From contig NXFV01001556.1 in assembly GCA_002803225.1 (NCBI GenBank), positions 92,919-156,918 of the forward strand: a stretch of DNA of 64,000 nt, read 5' to 3'. Numbering within the stretch: the first letter of the stretch is position 1; the number at the start of each line of letters is the position of its first letter. The notes beneath the pieces are model-generated. The model was given only the letters and a program-made list of their open reading frames with translations, was not told the origin of the DNA and searched no databases. The DNA is from Gamarada debralockiae (lineage: Eukaryota > Ascomycota > Leotiomycetes > Helotiales > Hyphodiscaceae). Shown here piece after piece: positions 10,901 to 21,600 of the stretch. Both the position numbers and the translations under genes were made by a program.

Positions 10901-11280
10901 AAAGATGAGTCTGTCCAAATACTGCTTATGACCACTGGAACTGGAGCAGTGGGGTAATTAAACGTCCCTTCCGAGTTCGTTTGACCTTGAACTGACTTTA
11001 GTTCGCCCATAGACTCAATCTTACGATAGCAAACTGTGTCTATCTCCTAGAGCCACAGTGGAACCCTATGGTTAAAAACCAAGCTATCGCTCGAGTTCTT
11101 CGCCTTGGTCAGAAAAGAGAGGTCAGAGTCGTGCGGTATATCATAACTGGAACTGTGGAAGAGGTGTGTTTCTTGATGTTCTCCACTGCAGTCAAACTTA
11201 TGACAGTTGCGTAGGGCATGAAGAACCAGCAGATACGAAAACTAGATCTCGCGAAACTTGGATGGGAAGAAAAAGTATAG
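7952..11280 (+). pseudogene. SNF2-family helicase with embedded RING finger (Rad5/RAD16-like), three lesions
   Basis: Exons: 7952-8254, 8320-8969, 9028-9129, 9193-9437, 9512-9545, 9600-9778, 9827-10953, 11013-11163, 11215-11280. Visible: H-Q-E-E-A-L-D-F-M, Walker A G-G-G-I-L-A-D-D-M-G-L-G-K-T, T-L-V-L-V-P-S-P, a DEAH box rebuilt across an intron (V-L-D-E-A-H-I-I), L-T-G-T-P-V-Q, a RING (CTYCKIV...TPCGHLLCCECV...CPLC) between the two RecA lobes, and the C-terminal lobe with F-S-S-W-T-K-F-L-D-L, R-I-D-G-T and Q-A-I-A-R-V-L-R-L-G-Q. Lesions: in-frame TAA at 9410-9412, single-base deletions near 9920 and near 9990. Restoring the two bases gives 953 codons with one stop. Family members remodel chromatin or act as ubiquitin ligases in DNA repair. 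The first exon and start are uncertain. It is head-to-head with the NLR. Confidence 0.8.
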
Positions 11281-12548
11281 AGAAAGGGTACCGAGGACTA
11301 GGGTGCTGGCTCTCCATTTTATCTCGACGCTACATATCATGACATCGCTGTTCCTGTGATCATTGAACATGATGATTCATAGTTCTCGGAGTATTTCATA
11401 CGACCTGCATTGAATACTTGCGTGACGCACAAAGCCAATCCGTAGAGACGGTCTGGAATAGTGGTACCTCAGCCAAATAGTGCACTTTCAACCTTGAGCT
11501 AATCTTATCAAACAGTCAAGCTACAAACAAAAATTATCAACGGGAATGAAAAGGGATCGTCTCCGCTACACTTGTCCCACTCTCCAAAATTTCTAGAACC
11601 AGTCATCAAACTGCTCATTGGGGAGCCAGTTTGAACCATCCGGACTAAACGAGCCCAATCCAAGGAGTCCACACAGGAGTAGCAGGGATTCTCGCTAGAG
11701 TGTTTTCGTCGAGTCTGTTCCATGCACCACCAGCTTAGAGAGCCATTGCAAAATCGTGGAACAATGTCGATTTTTGGGGTTGTAGTCATTCGCCAACAGG
11801 TTATAGCCGTTCTACAATCCGTTATTGTGAACTCATTCAAACACCAGATCGAAATGACGTTCTCTGGTGCACGCTTCTCCGCAGCAAAGTCGCCATCGTA
11901 TCTTTGGTCAGCAACGTGAGCTACATGAAAGGATATGCCTTGGAAGTGAACTCCTGAGGATGGTAATCTTCCGACCATCAACCTAGTCACCGGAGAGTCG
12001 GCACTTTCCTGTTCTGTGGAAGTTCAAGAGCAAATGATAGTAATTCCGCCGCACTAGGCAGGTAGTAGAGAAGCAAATCGGGTACGAGAGAGGGCAATAA
12101 GTGAGATTGGGGTGGGAGGCAAGAGGAGGCATTATCCATACTGATATATGTTCCATTTGACAGCCGCACAGTATGGCATGTCTCCACTCAGGTATGGCTT
12201 TGTTCCAGATATATCAACACAGGACGTCCAAGTTCACTGAGAACTTTTATTCTGGTTGGAAACATAGTCAGCCACGGAGCTATTGCTCCCCTAAATGGAA
12301 CGTCTTAGTCAATTTCGAATTCGTAATTAGTTTCTCCATTGGGGTCCAAGCAACAATCTTCGAAATAATCCATCTTTCAGGACGATTGCGCTACCAGATG
12401 TCGCAGCATTTTTTTAACTGTGCTTGTGGCGCTGGGCTCGCAAGATCCACACTTCCGAGTGAGAGCATTTCCCGAATTCAACCCCATTATGAATCTGTCG
12501 TTACTCCAAATTCCAGTAGTTGGGCCGGTGACTTGCTTCCAATTGCCA
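11281..12548. other. Region with no supported gene
   Basis: Open frames at 11508-11990 (minus) and 12173-12568 (plus) show no domain motif, biased composition or coherent splice structure. They may be fossils of a decayed gene, but nothing identifies one. Confidence 0.4.
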
Positions 12549-12842
12549 GTGTTCCCGTCAGCCCATGAATAGGCCAGTCAATTCATGAATGAAAGTCAGT
12601 TATCGGCAGATTAGTTGGCCCATAAATCTCTCTTGCAATGTAACAAGATATCCCTAGGCGGGGGCTCCCACCGCCTCCCAGTCCCGCAGACTAACCCTAA
12701 CCATAGCCGTCGCTGCACTCCAACGGGGTTCTTCGACAGTACTCGAAGTTTACTTTTTTAGGCTTTATTCACCGGTGGACAAGTTGGCCCAATATCCGCG
12801 ATAATTCATGAATTTGAAATATTCATGGGTTGACGGGAACAC
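12549..12842. mobile_element. MITE-like element with inverted termini (about 294 bp)
   Basis: The left end GTGTTCCCGTCAGCCCATGA recurs inverted at the right end (12820-12842) with one mismatch over 23 bp. Similarity then continues in broken form for about 60 bp, including an AATTCATGAAT palindrome and a TTATCGSSGAT-like block. No ORF is inside. Flanks do not show a clear target duplication, so the superfamily is not assigned. Confidence 0.65.
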
Positions 12843-13259
12843 CAGCTTGGCCTCTGTTCATACAATACACAGCGAGCTTATCAGTACTGATGCCGAGGAG
12901 GTTGATGCCTTGTGAAGCAATCTGGCTGAAAGGACCAACCCCCTAAGACGCCTACTGCACCGGTGTACTGGTATAACGGGAAACCCATTCAGCACTTTCT
13001 CTAGAGATTGTATTTCCCCGCAGAAAGGATATCATCCACGGGCCAGCTAAAGCGACTAGGACGAATTCGGCCGCACTAACACATTGCTACCATCTTTTGA
13101 GATTGCGAAACAGCCATAGTTGTTTGCGTCGACCTCCCCTACAAAGATATCCTTTCCCCCAAGCCCCTCTCTATCAAAGTTATGATAATATAGTATATGT
13201 ATTTAGTAAACATTTTTCACTAGCGTATATTATTCTATTTTTTCTGACTAATTACGTCA
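12843..13259. other. Non-coding stretch between MITE and TPR fragment
   Basis: No coding support, and the right part is AT-rich. Nothing recognisable. Confidence 0.4.
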
Positions 13260-13690
13260 TTACACAACCAGATTTTTATTGGCAATCGCCAATTTCTCTG
13301 TTTGCCACGCAAGTAATGTTATAGAGGAAGACAAAGTATCGGGGTAATTAGTCCCTAAGATTCTGGTCTGTAACGCTATACACGCTATACATTCCTCCAT
13401 TAGCTTAAGTGCCTCTGTATCTCGGCCATATCCTTTCCACATAAAGGCCAGATTAATCCTATTCTCCATATCCTTGTCAGCGACATCAGATATTAGCGCA
13501 CAACGTACGTGTGGCAGGTATGCCCTCCACCCGCTTCGGTTATTGTGGTCATGATGTGGGAACACTTCCTCTAATCGTGCAATAGCCCTTTCGGTCCATT
13601 GAGTGATCAGTTCCTTGTTTCGAAGCCAGTTCCGCATCGCGAGATATAATAATCTATGAAGATCAAAAGCCAGGTCTGTCGATCACTTAA
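13260..13690 (-). pseudogene. Fragment of a TPR-repeat NLR
   Basis: The minus strand reads F-D-L-H-R-L-L-Y-L-A-M-R-N-W-L-R-N, then W-T-E-R-A-I-A-R-L-E-E-V-F-P, W-R-A-Y-L-P-H-V, and a TPR motif ending L-G-T-N-Y-P-D-T-L. This is the junction between the NB-ARC-type region and the kinesin-light-chain-like TPR array seen in fungal NLRs. The frame is closed upstream by a TGA near 13690 and ends after one repeat unit, so only about 140 residues of a much longer protein survive. It abuts the retroelement remnant at 13699, whose arrival may have truncated it. Confidence 0.65.
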
Positions 13691-14333
13691 TAATAAAAGT
13701 GCAGGCATTGAGCGTCCCAATCGCCTCTATCTCTTCAGAACTCGCGCTCTTTGAGTCGCGTACTGAAGTCAAAGACGCAATGGACCTAGGCAAGATGGTA
13801 ATGAAGGCAGCGTATGACCGCAACCACACGCCCACTTTTTTTAAGACCGGCGATCTAGTCTACGTACGACTACGCAAAGGATACAACTCGCTATCTGTGG
13901 CTATCAAAAGCTCGGTGCGCAAATTATCGGTCCAATGAGAATCACAGAACGCGTTGGCCGCCTTGCATGCCGCCTTCAATTCCTGACATCTAGAAGGTTC
14001 ACAATGTGTTCTCAGTAACTCAACTAGAGCCTGCATCAGACCCGGCCCAGGATCCGTTCAATCGACCATTTCCGGACGAATCTGCCCCACTTAGCGCGGA
14101 ATAAGACATCTTCGAAGTAGAACGAGTACTGAATAAGAGAGTCTTTAAGGAAGGTCGTGGCTACGCCACAGAATACCTCTTGAACTAGAAGGGTTACGGC
14201 CCAGTACACGACTCATGGTCAATGCAAAGAACGTTAGTGATCAGCTTGTTTAGGACTATGAGACAGAGATGGCGCAGTTCACGTGGCTCCCCTAGTACAC
14301 TACTTTCTAGGAGGGCGTAGAGCTTTCCTTTGC

Positions 14334-14343
14334 GAAGGGGGGG
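14334..14343 (+). other. Polypurine tract of the chromovirus
   Basis: GAAGGGGGGG immediately precedes TGTCTC. This is the standard primer for plus-strand synthesis at the edge of a 3' LTR. Confidence 0.6.
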
Positions 14344-14840
14344 TGTCTCTTATAGTATATCTAATTGAATGGTTAGGTGGTTAGTAGCTATAGGGTATGG
14401 ATTACGTGACCTCGCCTCTCTTCTCGCTTCATGTAGCGCTCCTACGCTTGTAGAATCAAGCCTTTTCACACCCCACATAACAACTTTTCACATTATGACT
14501 ATAACTGTCTCATAGTTATAACTCTGTGACCATGGTTACTTGACTTCACAGAACCATAGATTTCCAAAAGTCACTTATATCAAAGCGCCATGGCCTTGTG
14601 ATTGCCAGGCAGTGGCCTAAGTAACAAGGCCCTGTGGTTGATATAGCCATTGCGGCTCTTACACAAAATAATCAGAGCATTATGTAGTCATATTATAAAA
14701 ATTCCAAGCTAGAGAGAAAGAAAAGAAAGAAAAAACTATTTATAGTAGAAGCAGGGAATACAAGCTATATGTGCTAATTCCTCTAGTGTCTTTCAGACAA
14801 AGAACAAGAAATACAGTTATTCTGAACCCGCGATGTCACA
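14344..14840 (+). repeat. 3' LTR of the chromovirus remnant (end approximate)
   Basis: It starts TGTCTCTTATAG next to the polypurine tract and plausibly ends at ...GATGTCACA (14840), giving TGT...ACA termini and about 497 bp. No second copy is in the window to fix the right boundary. Confidence 0.5.
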
Positions 14841-15191
14841 TGACCACAGTCACCTTCCCTTCTAGACTAATCGTCACGCTACCTTACAAAGGAGGATTAG
14901 GCAGTAAAAGCAAGTCTCCTATTTGAATTGGAGGAGGTTTTCTTTATGTCCTATAAATGCGCTAACATCAATTCTAATATAGGAACACGGATAATAAGAT
15001 TTTTAACATAGGACACGTGACTCCCTGGCTACTATGACACCTCTACATATCGTACAGTTTTGGCGCTAGAAAATGAACCGTTATATCGAGTTTGACTGTA
15101 AACGCTAAGCCTAAAAGAGCATGCTGATAAACCACAGCGTAGATCTCATCTGACAGTGTTCGCGACAGGCTAAGAGTTATTCAGGAATGTT
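14841..15191. other. 3' flank of the metallopeptidase gene
   Basis: No gene, repeat or motif is seen. The stretch separates the LTR from the stop codon of the minus-strand gene at 15192. Confidence 0.4.
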
Positions 15192-17676
15192 TCAAGCGGC
15201 CGTTACAGACCAAAATGAGCATGGCTCTGGATTTCCCTGGGTGTCAAACCCGTTGTTAGGAAGGCCTATCTTCTGGACTAACGTAGTGCCGTTAGCCCAA
15301 GTAAGCGTTACAATAACGCTGGCATTGTCGCAGGCAGAGAATAAGTTATATGCAAAGCCATTGCCACCAGTTACCGGGTTCTCTCCCTCCACGGCGACAG
15401 ACTGATCTTCACCGTCCGGGCAGTCCAGAACATTAAAAACATTTAAAGCAGGGCATGGTGAAGCACCCGCTGGAATCGAGGCAGTCGTAGCAGTGGCCGT
15501 AGCTGATGTTGTTTTACTAGCCAAGGAAGATGAAGTTGAAGACGAGGACGTAGAAGATGTGGTGGACGCTGACGCTATCAATCCCAGTAATGAGGATAAC
15601 GAGGCGTTGGATAGCCCATTTAGGTTCTGATCAAGAAAGTCTACGGTTGAGTTAAACAACCTGGATACAGATGATGTTGAACAGCTAGCGCTTGAAGATG
15701 AAGTGCTGCTCGACTGTTGTTTTGAGGTGGTTTGGGTCTGATGACTTTGGGTGACACTTTGCTCACTCCCACTTTCGGCAGTGACTATCGCACCTTCAGC
15801 AATCGGAGAAACTACACCATTGACGTCAAGAAAGCCGCCTCCTACGCCACCAAGAACAACCACTCCAGGAACGGCAAAAACAGTTGCACCCCCAGATACT
15901 GTAGACGTGGTGGTTGTGCTCCCGGATACTGTAGAGGAGGTAATGGGTCCTGTCACCGGTGACTCTACTGAGGATAATGATGACGTAGACTTAGAGGACG
16001 AGACTCGTGATGATGTTGAAGAAGATGATGAGGCTTGTGATGATGTTGAAGAGGATGACGAGGCTCGCGATAATGTTAACGAGGATGACGAGGCTCGCGA
16101 TGATGTTAACGAGGATGACGAGGCTCGCGATGATGTTAAAGAGGATAGTGAGGCTCGCGATGATGTTGAAGAGGATGATGAAGCTTGTGATGATCTTGAA
16201 GAGGATGGTGAGGCTTGTGATGATGTTGAAGAGGATGATGAGGCTCGTGATGATGTTGAAGAAGAAGATGAGGCTCGTGGTGATGTTGAAAAGGATGATG
16301 AGGCTTGTGATGATGTTGAAGAGGATGGTGAGGCTTGTGATGATGTTGAAGAAGATGATGAGGCTCGCGATGATGTTGAAGAGGATGGTGAGGCTCGTGA
16401 TGACGTTGAAAAGGATGATGAGGCTCGTGATGATATTGAAGATGGCGAGGCTTGTGATGATGTTGAAGAGGATAATGAGGTTTGTGATGATATTGAAGAT
16501 GGCGAGGCTCGTGATGATGTTGAAGAGGATAATGAAGTTTGTGATGATGTTAAAGAGGATGGCGAGGCTTGTGATGATATTGAAGAGGATGATGAGGCAG
16601 ATGAGACTGCACGCCCAATCAACCCACCTCTCTGTCCTGCCATAAATACATCCCTCTTCTTGGATGAGGAGCCTATCTGGCAGGAAGTTGAACTTGAAGT
16701 GAATTCGGGGAAAACCAACGCATCTAACGAGTAGAGAAAATAATTCTCTGCGTTGGTAATCTTTTCACTGTCACGAAGGTTTGAGCAGCTAGAAGACATT
16801 TAGCAATCTTTTTGCTGAGAGGTGAACGAGGTTATCCTATACCATGTTGGGTCATAGCAGTTGCCCGTAGTGAAGCCATTGCTAATTCCAAAAGGATCTG
16901 GAACATCTATACAATAGGCGTCAAGTGTTGTCGCCACAGACATGTGTTGAACCTCGTGGACAAGAGTTCCTGATTGGGACGCTAGCACCGTTAAATCATT
17001 CTTGTAAGCCGTTATCATAGCTTGATGCGAAGCCAAATTGAAGAATCTCGGGCAAAAGCCAAGAACGGTCGTTCCAAAGTGTGCTGGCTTACCCGGCTCA
17101 GCGCCGTTTACTGCAGCGATAATTGAACCTGCGCAGACGTCGAGAGTTTGGGGAAAGCAAACATATACCAGCGAGTTTTCTGTAGCAACATCTGGTGTAG
17201 TGAATGGTGGGGTTCTTGGATTGACAGTTACTTTAACTGTAGGGTTCACAATATTTGTGAGTACAGATTGGAAATTGTCGATTTTGATTGAGTTTTTGAA
17301 GTCCTTGTTGGCTAAAATATGTCGGAAAATATAAGCAGCGTTCTCAAACAAGATAAAGATCCAACATATTGATTGGATTGCACTGACTTGTCCCAAACCA
17401 GGTCGAGTACGCAATAGAGTCTTCTGAGCCTGTCGTATCCAAAGCCGATATAGCCGCGTTAGCTAGAGAGTGGGCATCGATGATAGCACTCTCGAGTGAG
17501 GTCTGTTGCGCAGATGTGCAGGCCCATGGACCCTGATCAGCGATGGCGACTGTATCAAAGGCGGCTCGCTTCTTAATGCGCCCAGCCGCCGATGGATGGG
17601 AGGTAGCGAGTGATACGAGCAGCCACAAGGTTATAGTACCATAAGCGAAGGTGTGGTGGGAAACGAATGAACGCAT
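15192..17676 (-). CDS. Secreted zinc metallopeptidase with long Ser-rich repeat region
   Basis: Exons: 17676-17388, 17311-16843, 16788-15192; the sum is 2355 nt (784 aa). An N-terminal signal peptide (W-L-L-V-S-L-A-T-S-H-P-S-A) is followed by a basic IKKRA site, probably a propeptide. The zinc motif H-E-V-Q-H (HExxH) lies in TLVHEVQHMS, followed by Cys-rich sequence and N-A-E-N-Y-F-L-Y, like the C-terminus of deuterolysin/Lys-specific metalloendopeptidase domains. Then comes a Ser/Thr-rich tandem repeat, a Gly-Val hydrophobic patch and a small C-terminal domain ending C-S-F-W-S-V. Expected location is secreted or wall-bound. Intron 2 contains TAA followed directly by ATG, so unspliced reading looks like two genes. 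Intron 1 is less certain: the chosen acceptor (TTTTAG) skips a protein-like stretch (N-A-A-Y-I-F-R-H-I-L), and a one-base shift there cannot be excluded. Confidence 0.75.
15990..16590 (-). repeat. Coding minisatellite, unit mostly 30 bp (about 20 copies)
   Basis: On the plus strand the unit is a GATGATGTTGAAGAGGATGA-like 30-mer ending GAGGCTCGT or GAGGCTTGT. In the sense (minus) frame it encodes ten-residue Ser-rich repeats (SSSSTSSRAS / SPSSSTSSQA). A few units are 27 bp. All lengths are multiples of three, so copy-number change preserves the frame. Repeat units lack stops in other frames too, which creates long antisense ORFs. Confidence 0.9.
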
Positions 17677-18387
17677 GGCTGTAACAGTATCTACAGAATG
17701 CTAGAGCAACTGAGAGATAAGGATGTAGTGTCTATGGCTAAAGCACGGATTTTATACTCGCTTTTAACTCATCTTCATCTGTGAGAAAAGTCTACTCCGT
17801 AAGAGAATATGAAACCAAGGCATCTGAACTAATGTTACATTAAATTTTTTGGTATGGCGAGTGCAATGCGACGATATTACATTCCGCTTTTAAAATTGCG
17901 TCGATTAATGCGAAGCCGTTTGGATAAAAGTCAAAAAATTGACTTTTGCTCGCATTCCACCTTTGCAAGAGTGTACCATACAAATGATAATGCGAGGAAA
18001 AGCTGCACTTTCACTCGCATATTTAATCACACACCACGCTTTTGGCTGCGCCTAAGTGCGACTCCTGAATTTTTTTCCAGGCATAACTAGGAGAAGGATA
18101 GGACAGTGGAGGGGCTTTTCCGTTAGCAGAATAGAGTGTGATATTTAATAAGTTTCAGTTAAATTATACTTTTGTATCTCACGAGGGGCCGATTCGACCA
18201 CCCGACAAGGATTTAAATCGCATGTCATCACGATTCAACCCGAGATCTCCGCCCTCGAATTCTCATGCATTTCATTTCATCATGCTTCGACCAAGGTCTC
18301 AAGACCTCACGTCCAACATTGTTCTAATGCAAAGGTCTCAAAACTTCCCCATGCCATTCATATGACTTAGACCTTCTTCCAGAGGAA
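17677..18387. other. AT-rich intergenic region with foldback sequence
   Basis: It contains the promoter side of the metallopeptidase gene and a foldback centred near 17936. Nothing coding is supported. Confidence 0.4.
17926..17947. repeat. Short perfect inverted repeat (9-bp arms, AAAA spacer)
   Basis: AAAAGTCAA-AAAA-TTGACTTTT. Weaker inverted similarity extends outward (GCGAGTGCAATGCG near 17856 versus GCGAGTGAAAGTGC inverted near 18010), as expected for a decayed MITE centre. Confidence 0.4.
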
Positions 18388-19992
18388 TCAATCATCTTTC
18401 TCAATTCTACGTCGTTTGTTGATACCATAATCATCGGGATCATCCGAGGAACGCTTCATTCCATGATGATGCAACTCCGAACCTGGCTCATCGATGCTTT
18501 CCTCCTCGTTCGAAGGCTGGCTCAATGAACGGCCATCCTCGATATCTGGGCGGTCGATGATAGAAGACGGCATTGATTCAATATCATGATGCAGTTGCCG
18601 GATCGGACTGCGCGGCGAGGTTGGATTGCATGACTTGATCTCAACCGATGGGCCATGCTGAGACGAATGCGGATATCTAGAAAGGGCCGAACCATGTCGA
18701 CCAGAACTTGTTGGAGATTCGTTCTCTTGTGAGTAATCTGGCTCACCTAAGCTGTCTGCTTGATCCCCTGGAGCCTGGCCCGTTGAAGAATCATTGATGA
18801 TTGTGATTCTTGGTAGAAATGGATGGGGTAGGCAAAGGGCCGATGTGTACTAGCATGCGGCGGAGAGTGTTGGCTGGCTTGGACATCCCGAGAAAATGCT
18901 GTCATATGCTGCGTTTGCACTGGCCCTTTGCAAGTCCGAGTCTGCCAGGAGATAATCTATCCTATCCTCCGTGGCCGTGTTTCTGCTCTCTGCCTGCTCC
19001 ACACAATCTCCTAACTCGCGAATCCAACGTCTCTCGAGATCCTTTCTACAGATCTCTATATTTGATAGTTCTAGGAGTCGTCTGGCTTCTTCTTCGCACA
19101 CCCGAGGATGTGCTAAATCTGTCACTGGCTCTGTATTCAATCTACCGGCTCGAGAAGACTGACACGTATCCATAGGCTTTGGTTTGATCTTCTCATCCCA
19201 GTATTCATGTGGGCATAGTCGAAGTGGCGGAGCTTCAGGAATCTCATATTCTGTGAAAGGTGGCCGAGAAAGAGAACCGGGCGGCTAGAGGGGCTGTGAT
19301 TGTGATACGACGGAGCTTTATATTCGGCGGAGGATCATCGTGACGGAGATATTGAGACGCCGGAGGTGCTATGGCTTTGTTGCCATGGAGTTTTGGGAAC
19401 CTCGTATTCGGTGGTAACACTATCTGTCTCGATGTCTTCGGGCTCTTTATGTGAAGAAGATGGATAATGGCGGTTGAATGAAGCTGACTGCTCATAGTAA
19501 GACGTGTTTTGCTGTGGTGTCGGGGAGAATATGGTGTATGTCTGCTGATCGGGTGTTGTATTCGTTGTTTGTAAGTTTCCTCCGCTTCGCCCTCTGTGAA
19601 ATTCTGAGTAGTATACGAGGATTCTGGGCTTTGAGGCTTTCGAGGGGCGTAGTCCTTGTTGCGAGGTCTTGATGCGGCCGCCGATTGTTACTCATCCTCG
19701 AGTGACGCTGAGAAGTGCTGGCGGTGCTGTCCTTGTTGGCAATTCATATCTTCTTGAAGCTCATCCATCAAATAGATACCGATGGTCGTCATATTGGCGT
19801 TGATTGTGGCGGATGACTCGAGACTTTGCGCAACTCCAAGGCAGAGACGTTTATTTTTCTTTGTCGAATTGGGGATATCTCACGTGTTGCTCGTCTGGTT
19901 GACGTTCGGAAACTGGCCACACCCTGAACTAAAATAGGATTATCAGACACTGGTGGGTTCATTTCAGAATAGAAAACGTCGATGTTTGGCAA
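18388..19992 (-). pseudogene. Decayed gene of unknown function (basic C-terminus)
   Basis: Minus-strand frame 19173-18388 is open apart from one TAG at 18852-18850. It encodes a charged, helix-prone segment (E-E-E-A-R-R-L-L-E-L, R-K-D-L-E-R-R-W-I-R-E-L) and an acidic-then-basic tail ending I-N-K-R-R-R-I-E-K-D-D, a plausible nuclear localisation signal. Upstream, similar low-complexity Ser/Thr/Pro sequence continues to about 19992 but jumps between frames, with stops near 19330 and 19680. I do not recognise a domain. The single TAG could instead be an unrecognised intron, but the several upstream frame changes favour decay. Confidence 0.45.
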
Positions 19993-21600
19993 CAGGTCTT
20001 GCGACGCCTGGCCGGGTTACTCTAATCGTCAGTTATAAAGGTCTCGATTGCCCATTTTGAGTAACACTTTTGCTGAACAGCACACATTCCGCCTGTCTGC
20101 GCACACTTGTTTTTCTTTGGACTGACAACCGTCATATTTCTGATTAAATTGCTGCAGGTTCTCCGTATCGCGTACAATAATCCAGTCCTGCAACTCCTTT
20201 CAACGCTGCCTGTAGACTTTGTCTGGGTATCCATGATTATTGAGTGTCATATATGTCTTTATTCATTAGTAATTGAGTGTCAAATCGTCATGCTTGCAAA
20301 CAATATCTTTGAGTACTTGCAGCAGAATGGGCTTCATACAGAGACATTTGGAATCACAATTCCCCCAAAATCATGAAATATACTTCATTGTTTGAAAGGA
20401 ACTCTACATCTACCAATTCAAGTCATCATGCAAACTCCTCGAGATGCCACCATCCCTCAATTTGGCCGGATCAACATCATCTATGGTATGAGTTAGTCAG
20501 TACTGCAAGCCTAATTATGTATATAGCCATGGCTTCCCCGGTAAACTTGGGGAAGAAGACAAAAAATACAATCCAATCAGAACTCTCAAACTATCACCCT
20601 TCACCTCTGATTCCACACTCTCAACCGTCAGAGTGGGTAGAGAAATCAACACCTGATTCTATCCCACTTTTGGCTGACAAATGCAGTTTCCCCAAGAGGC
20701 CACTTTTTCGAGACAGAGTGTAATTTCCCATCAACGTATTTTGCATATAAAGTCCGCAACGTAACTTTAATTCATCACATGTGAAGATATTATGGCTATT
20801 ATTCCAATTCTGAATCGCTCAGGCGCTCGTAAATGCATCATTTGTGAAGAAATCAGAAGTCGCGAACCATTGGAGACTTCGGGGGAGTCGGTCCGTTGAC
20901 CTAACCCCCTGCTATTCAGGAGAGAAAAAAGTGGCCCAAATTGGCATGTGTGCCCTCACCGAAACATATATTTCAGCAATAACAAAACTTCCACAAAACT
21001 TGGTTAAATTTACTGAAACTTGATTTTAAAGCTCTAAAGAAGTCAAACTGTCTTTCAACTGATTTTTTATAAATTTTAATTATGGTTTTACAATTGTTCT
21101 TGAGTCTAGAAAAAGGACATAGGGGCCACCTTTTTCTCTCCCCGTATAGCCCTATTTATCTCCGTTACCCTAACGTTAGACCGACGAGTCACCGTTCGTG
21201 GACGGCCCATACGCGCACGAATCGGCTTTTTTTGTCGTTACCAGGTCAGCCTCCCCGCACCCCATCAGTGTGACCCCCGCAAGACCGTGCAGGGAGGCTT
21301 TTACATTGCGCTCCTGTAAGATCGTACGGACTCAATGGCCATGTGCCATGTGCATGACCGAGCCGCATTTGGACAAATTTTGTTCCTGCGTTCGCACTGA
21401 TCTTTTGTCCGATTACTCGTACCTCCGTACAGTTAGCCGACATGACACTACATCGTTGCATGCCGAGTAAACTACAAACGCGCTTTGCAAAGTATTTAAG
21501 TACAGACCGTGGCCTCTGGTCTCGCAGGCCCCTAAGGTAATTTTGTGCCTACTTGAATTTGCGGCTTCTTCTACGCCAGGGCCATAGCCTAGAATTCAAT
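19993..21600. other. Intergenic region upstream of the transporter
   Basis: Short ORFs on both strands lack any motif. The part from 21100 to 21560 is GC-richer, with CCG/CGG triplets, and is presumably the transporter promoter. No RNA gene or repeat was found. Confidence 0.4.

Larger units (their letters stand above)
13699..14840 (+). mobile_element. Ty3/gypsy chromovirus remnant: integrase C-terminus, chromodomain, PPT and 3' LTR
   Basis: 13699-13938 encodes a typical integrase tail (A-A-Y-D-R-N-H-T-P, F-K-T-G-D-L-V-Y-V-R-L-R-K-G-Y). After a frame change it continues as I-G-P-M-R-I-T-E-R-V-G-R-L and a V-x-S-V-T-Q-L-E-P motif. A chromodomain follows near 14120-14230 (V-E-R-V-L-N-K-R-V, K-G-Y-G-P-V-H-D-S-W), with TAG where the conserved Trp of W-K-G-Y is expected (L-L-N-[TAG]-K-G-Y-G). 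The polypurine tract (about 14334-14343) runs into TGTCTC, the start of an LTR. Everything upstream (gag, protease, RT, most of integrase, 5' LTR) is missing. TAG stops fit RIP. Confidence 0.75.

Noticed and set aside
11508..11990. Minus-strand ORF of 160 residues
   Set aside because: No recognisable motif and no consistent extension through introns; cannot be told from chance.
12691..12702. CTAACCCTAACC, resembling fungal telomeric repeat
   Set aside because: Only about two units, inside a MITE; no array or subtelomeric context.
15751..16734. Plus-strand ORFs of 327 and 212 residues, Asp/Glu-rich or Met/Leu/Arg-rich
   Set aside because: They are antisense readings of the 30-bp Ser-rich minisatellite; repeats without stops open several frames at once.
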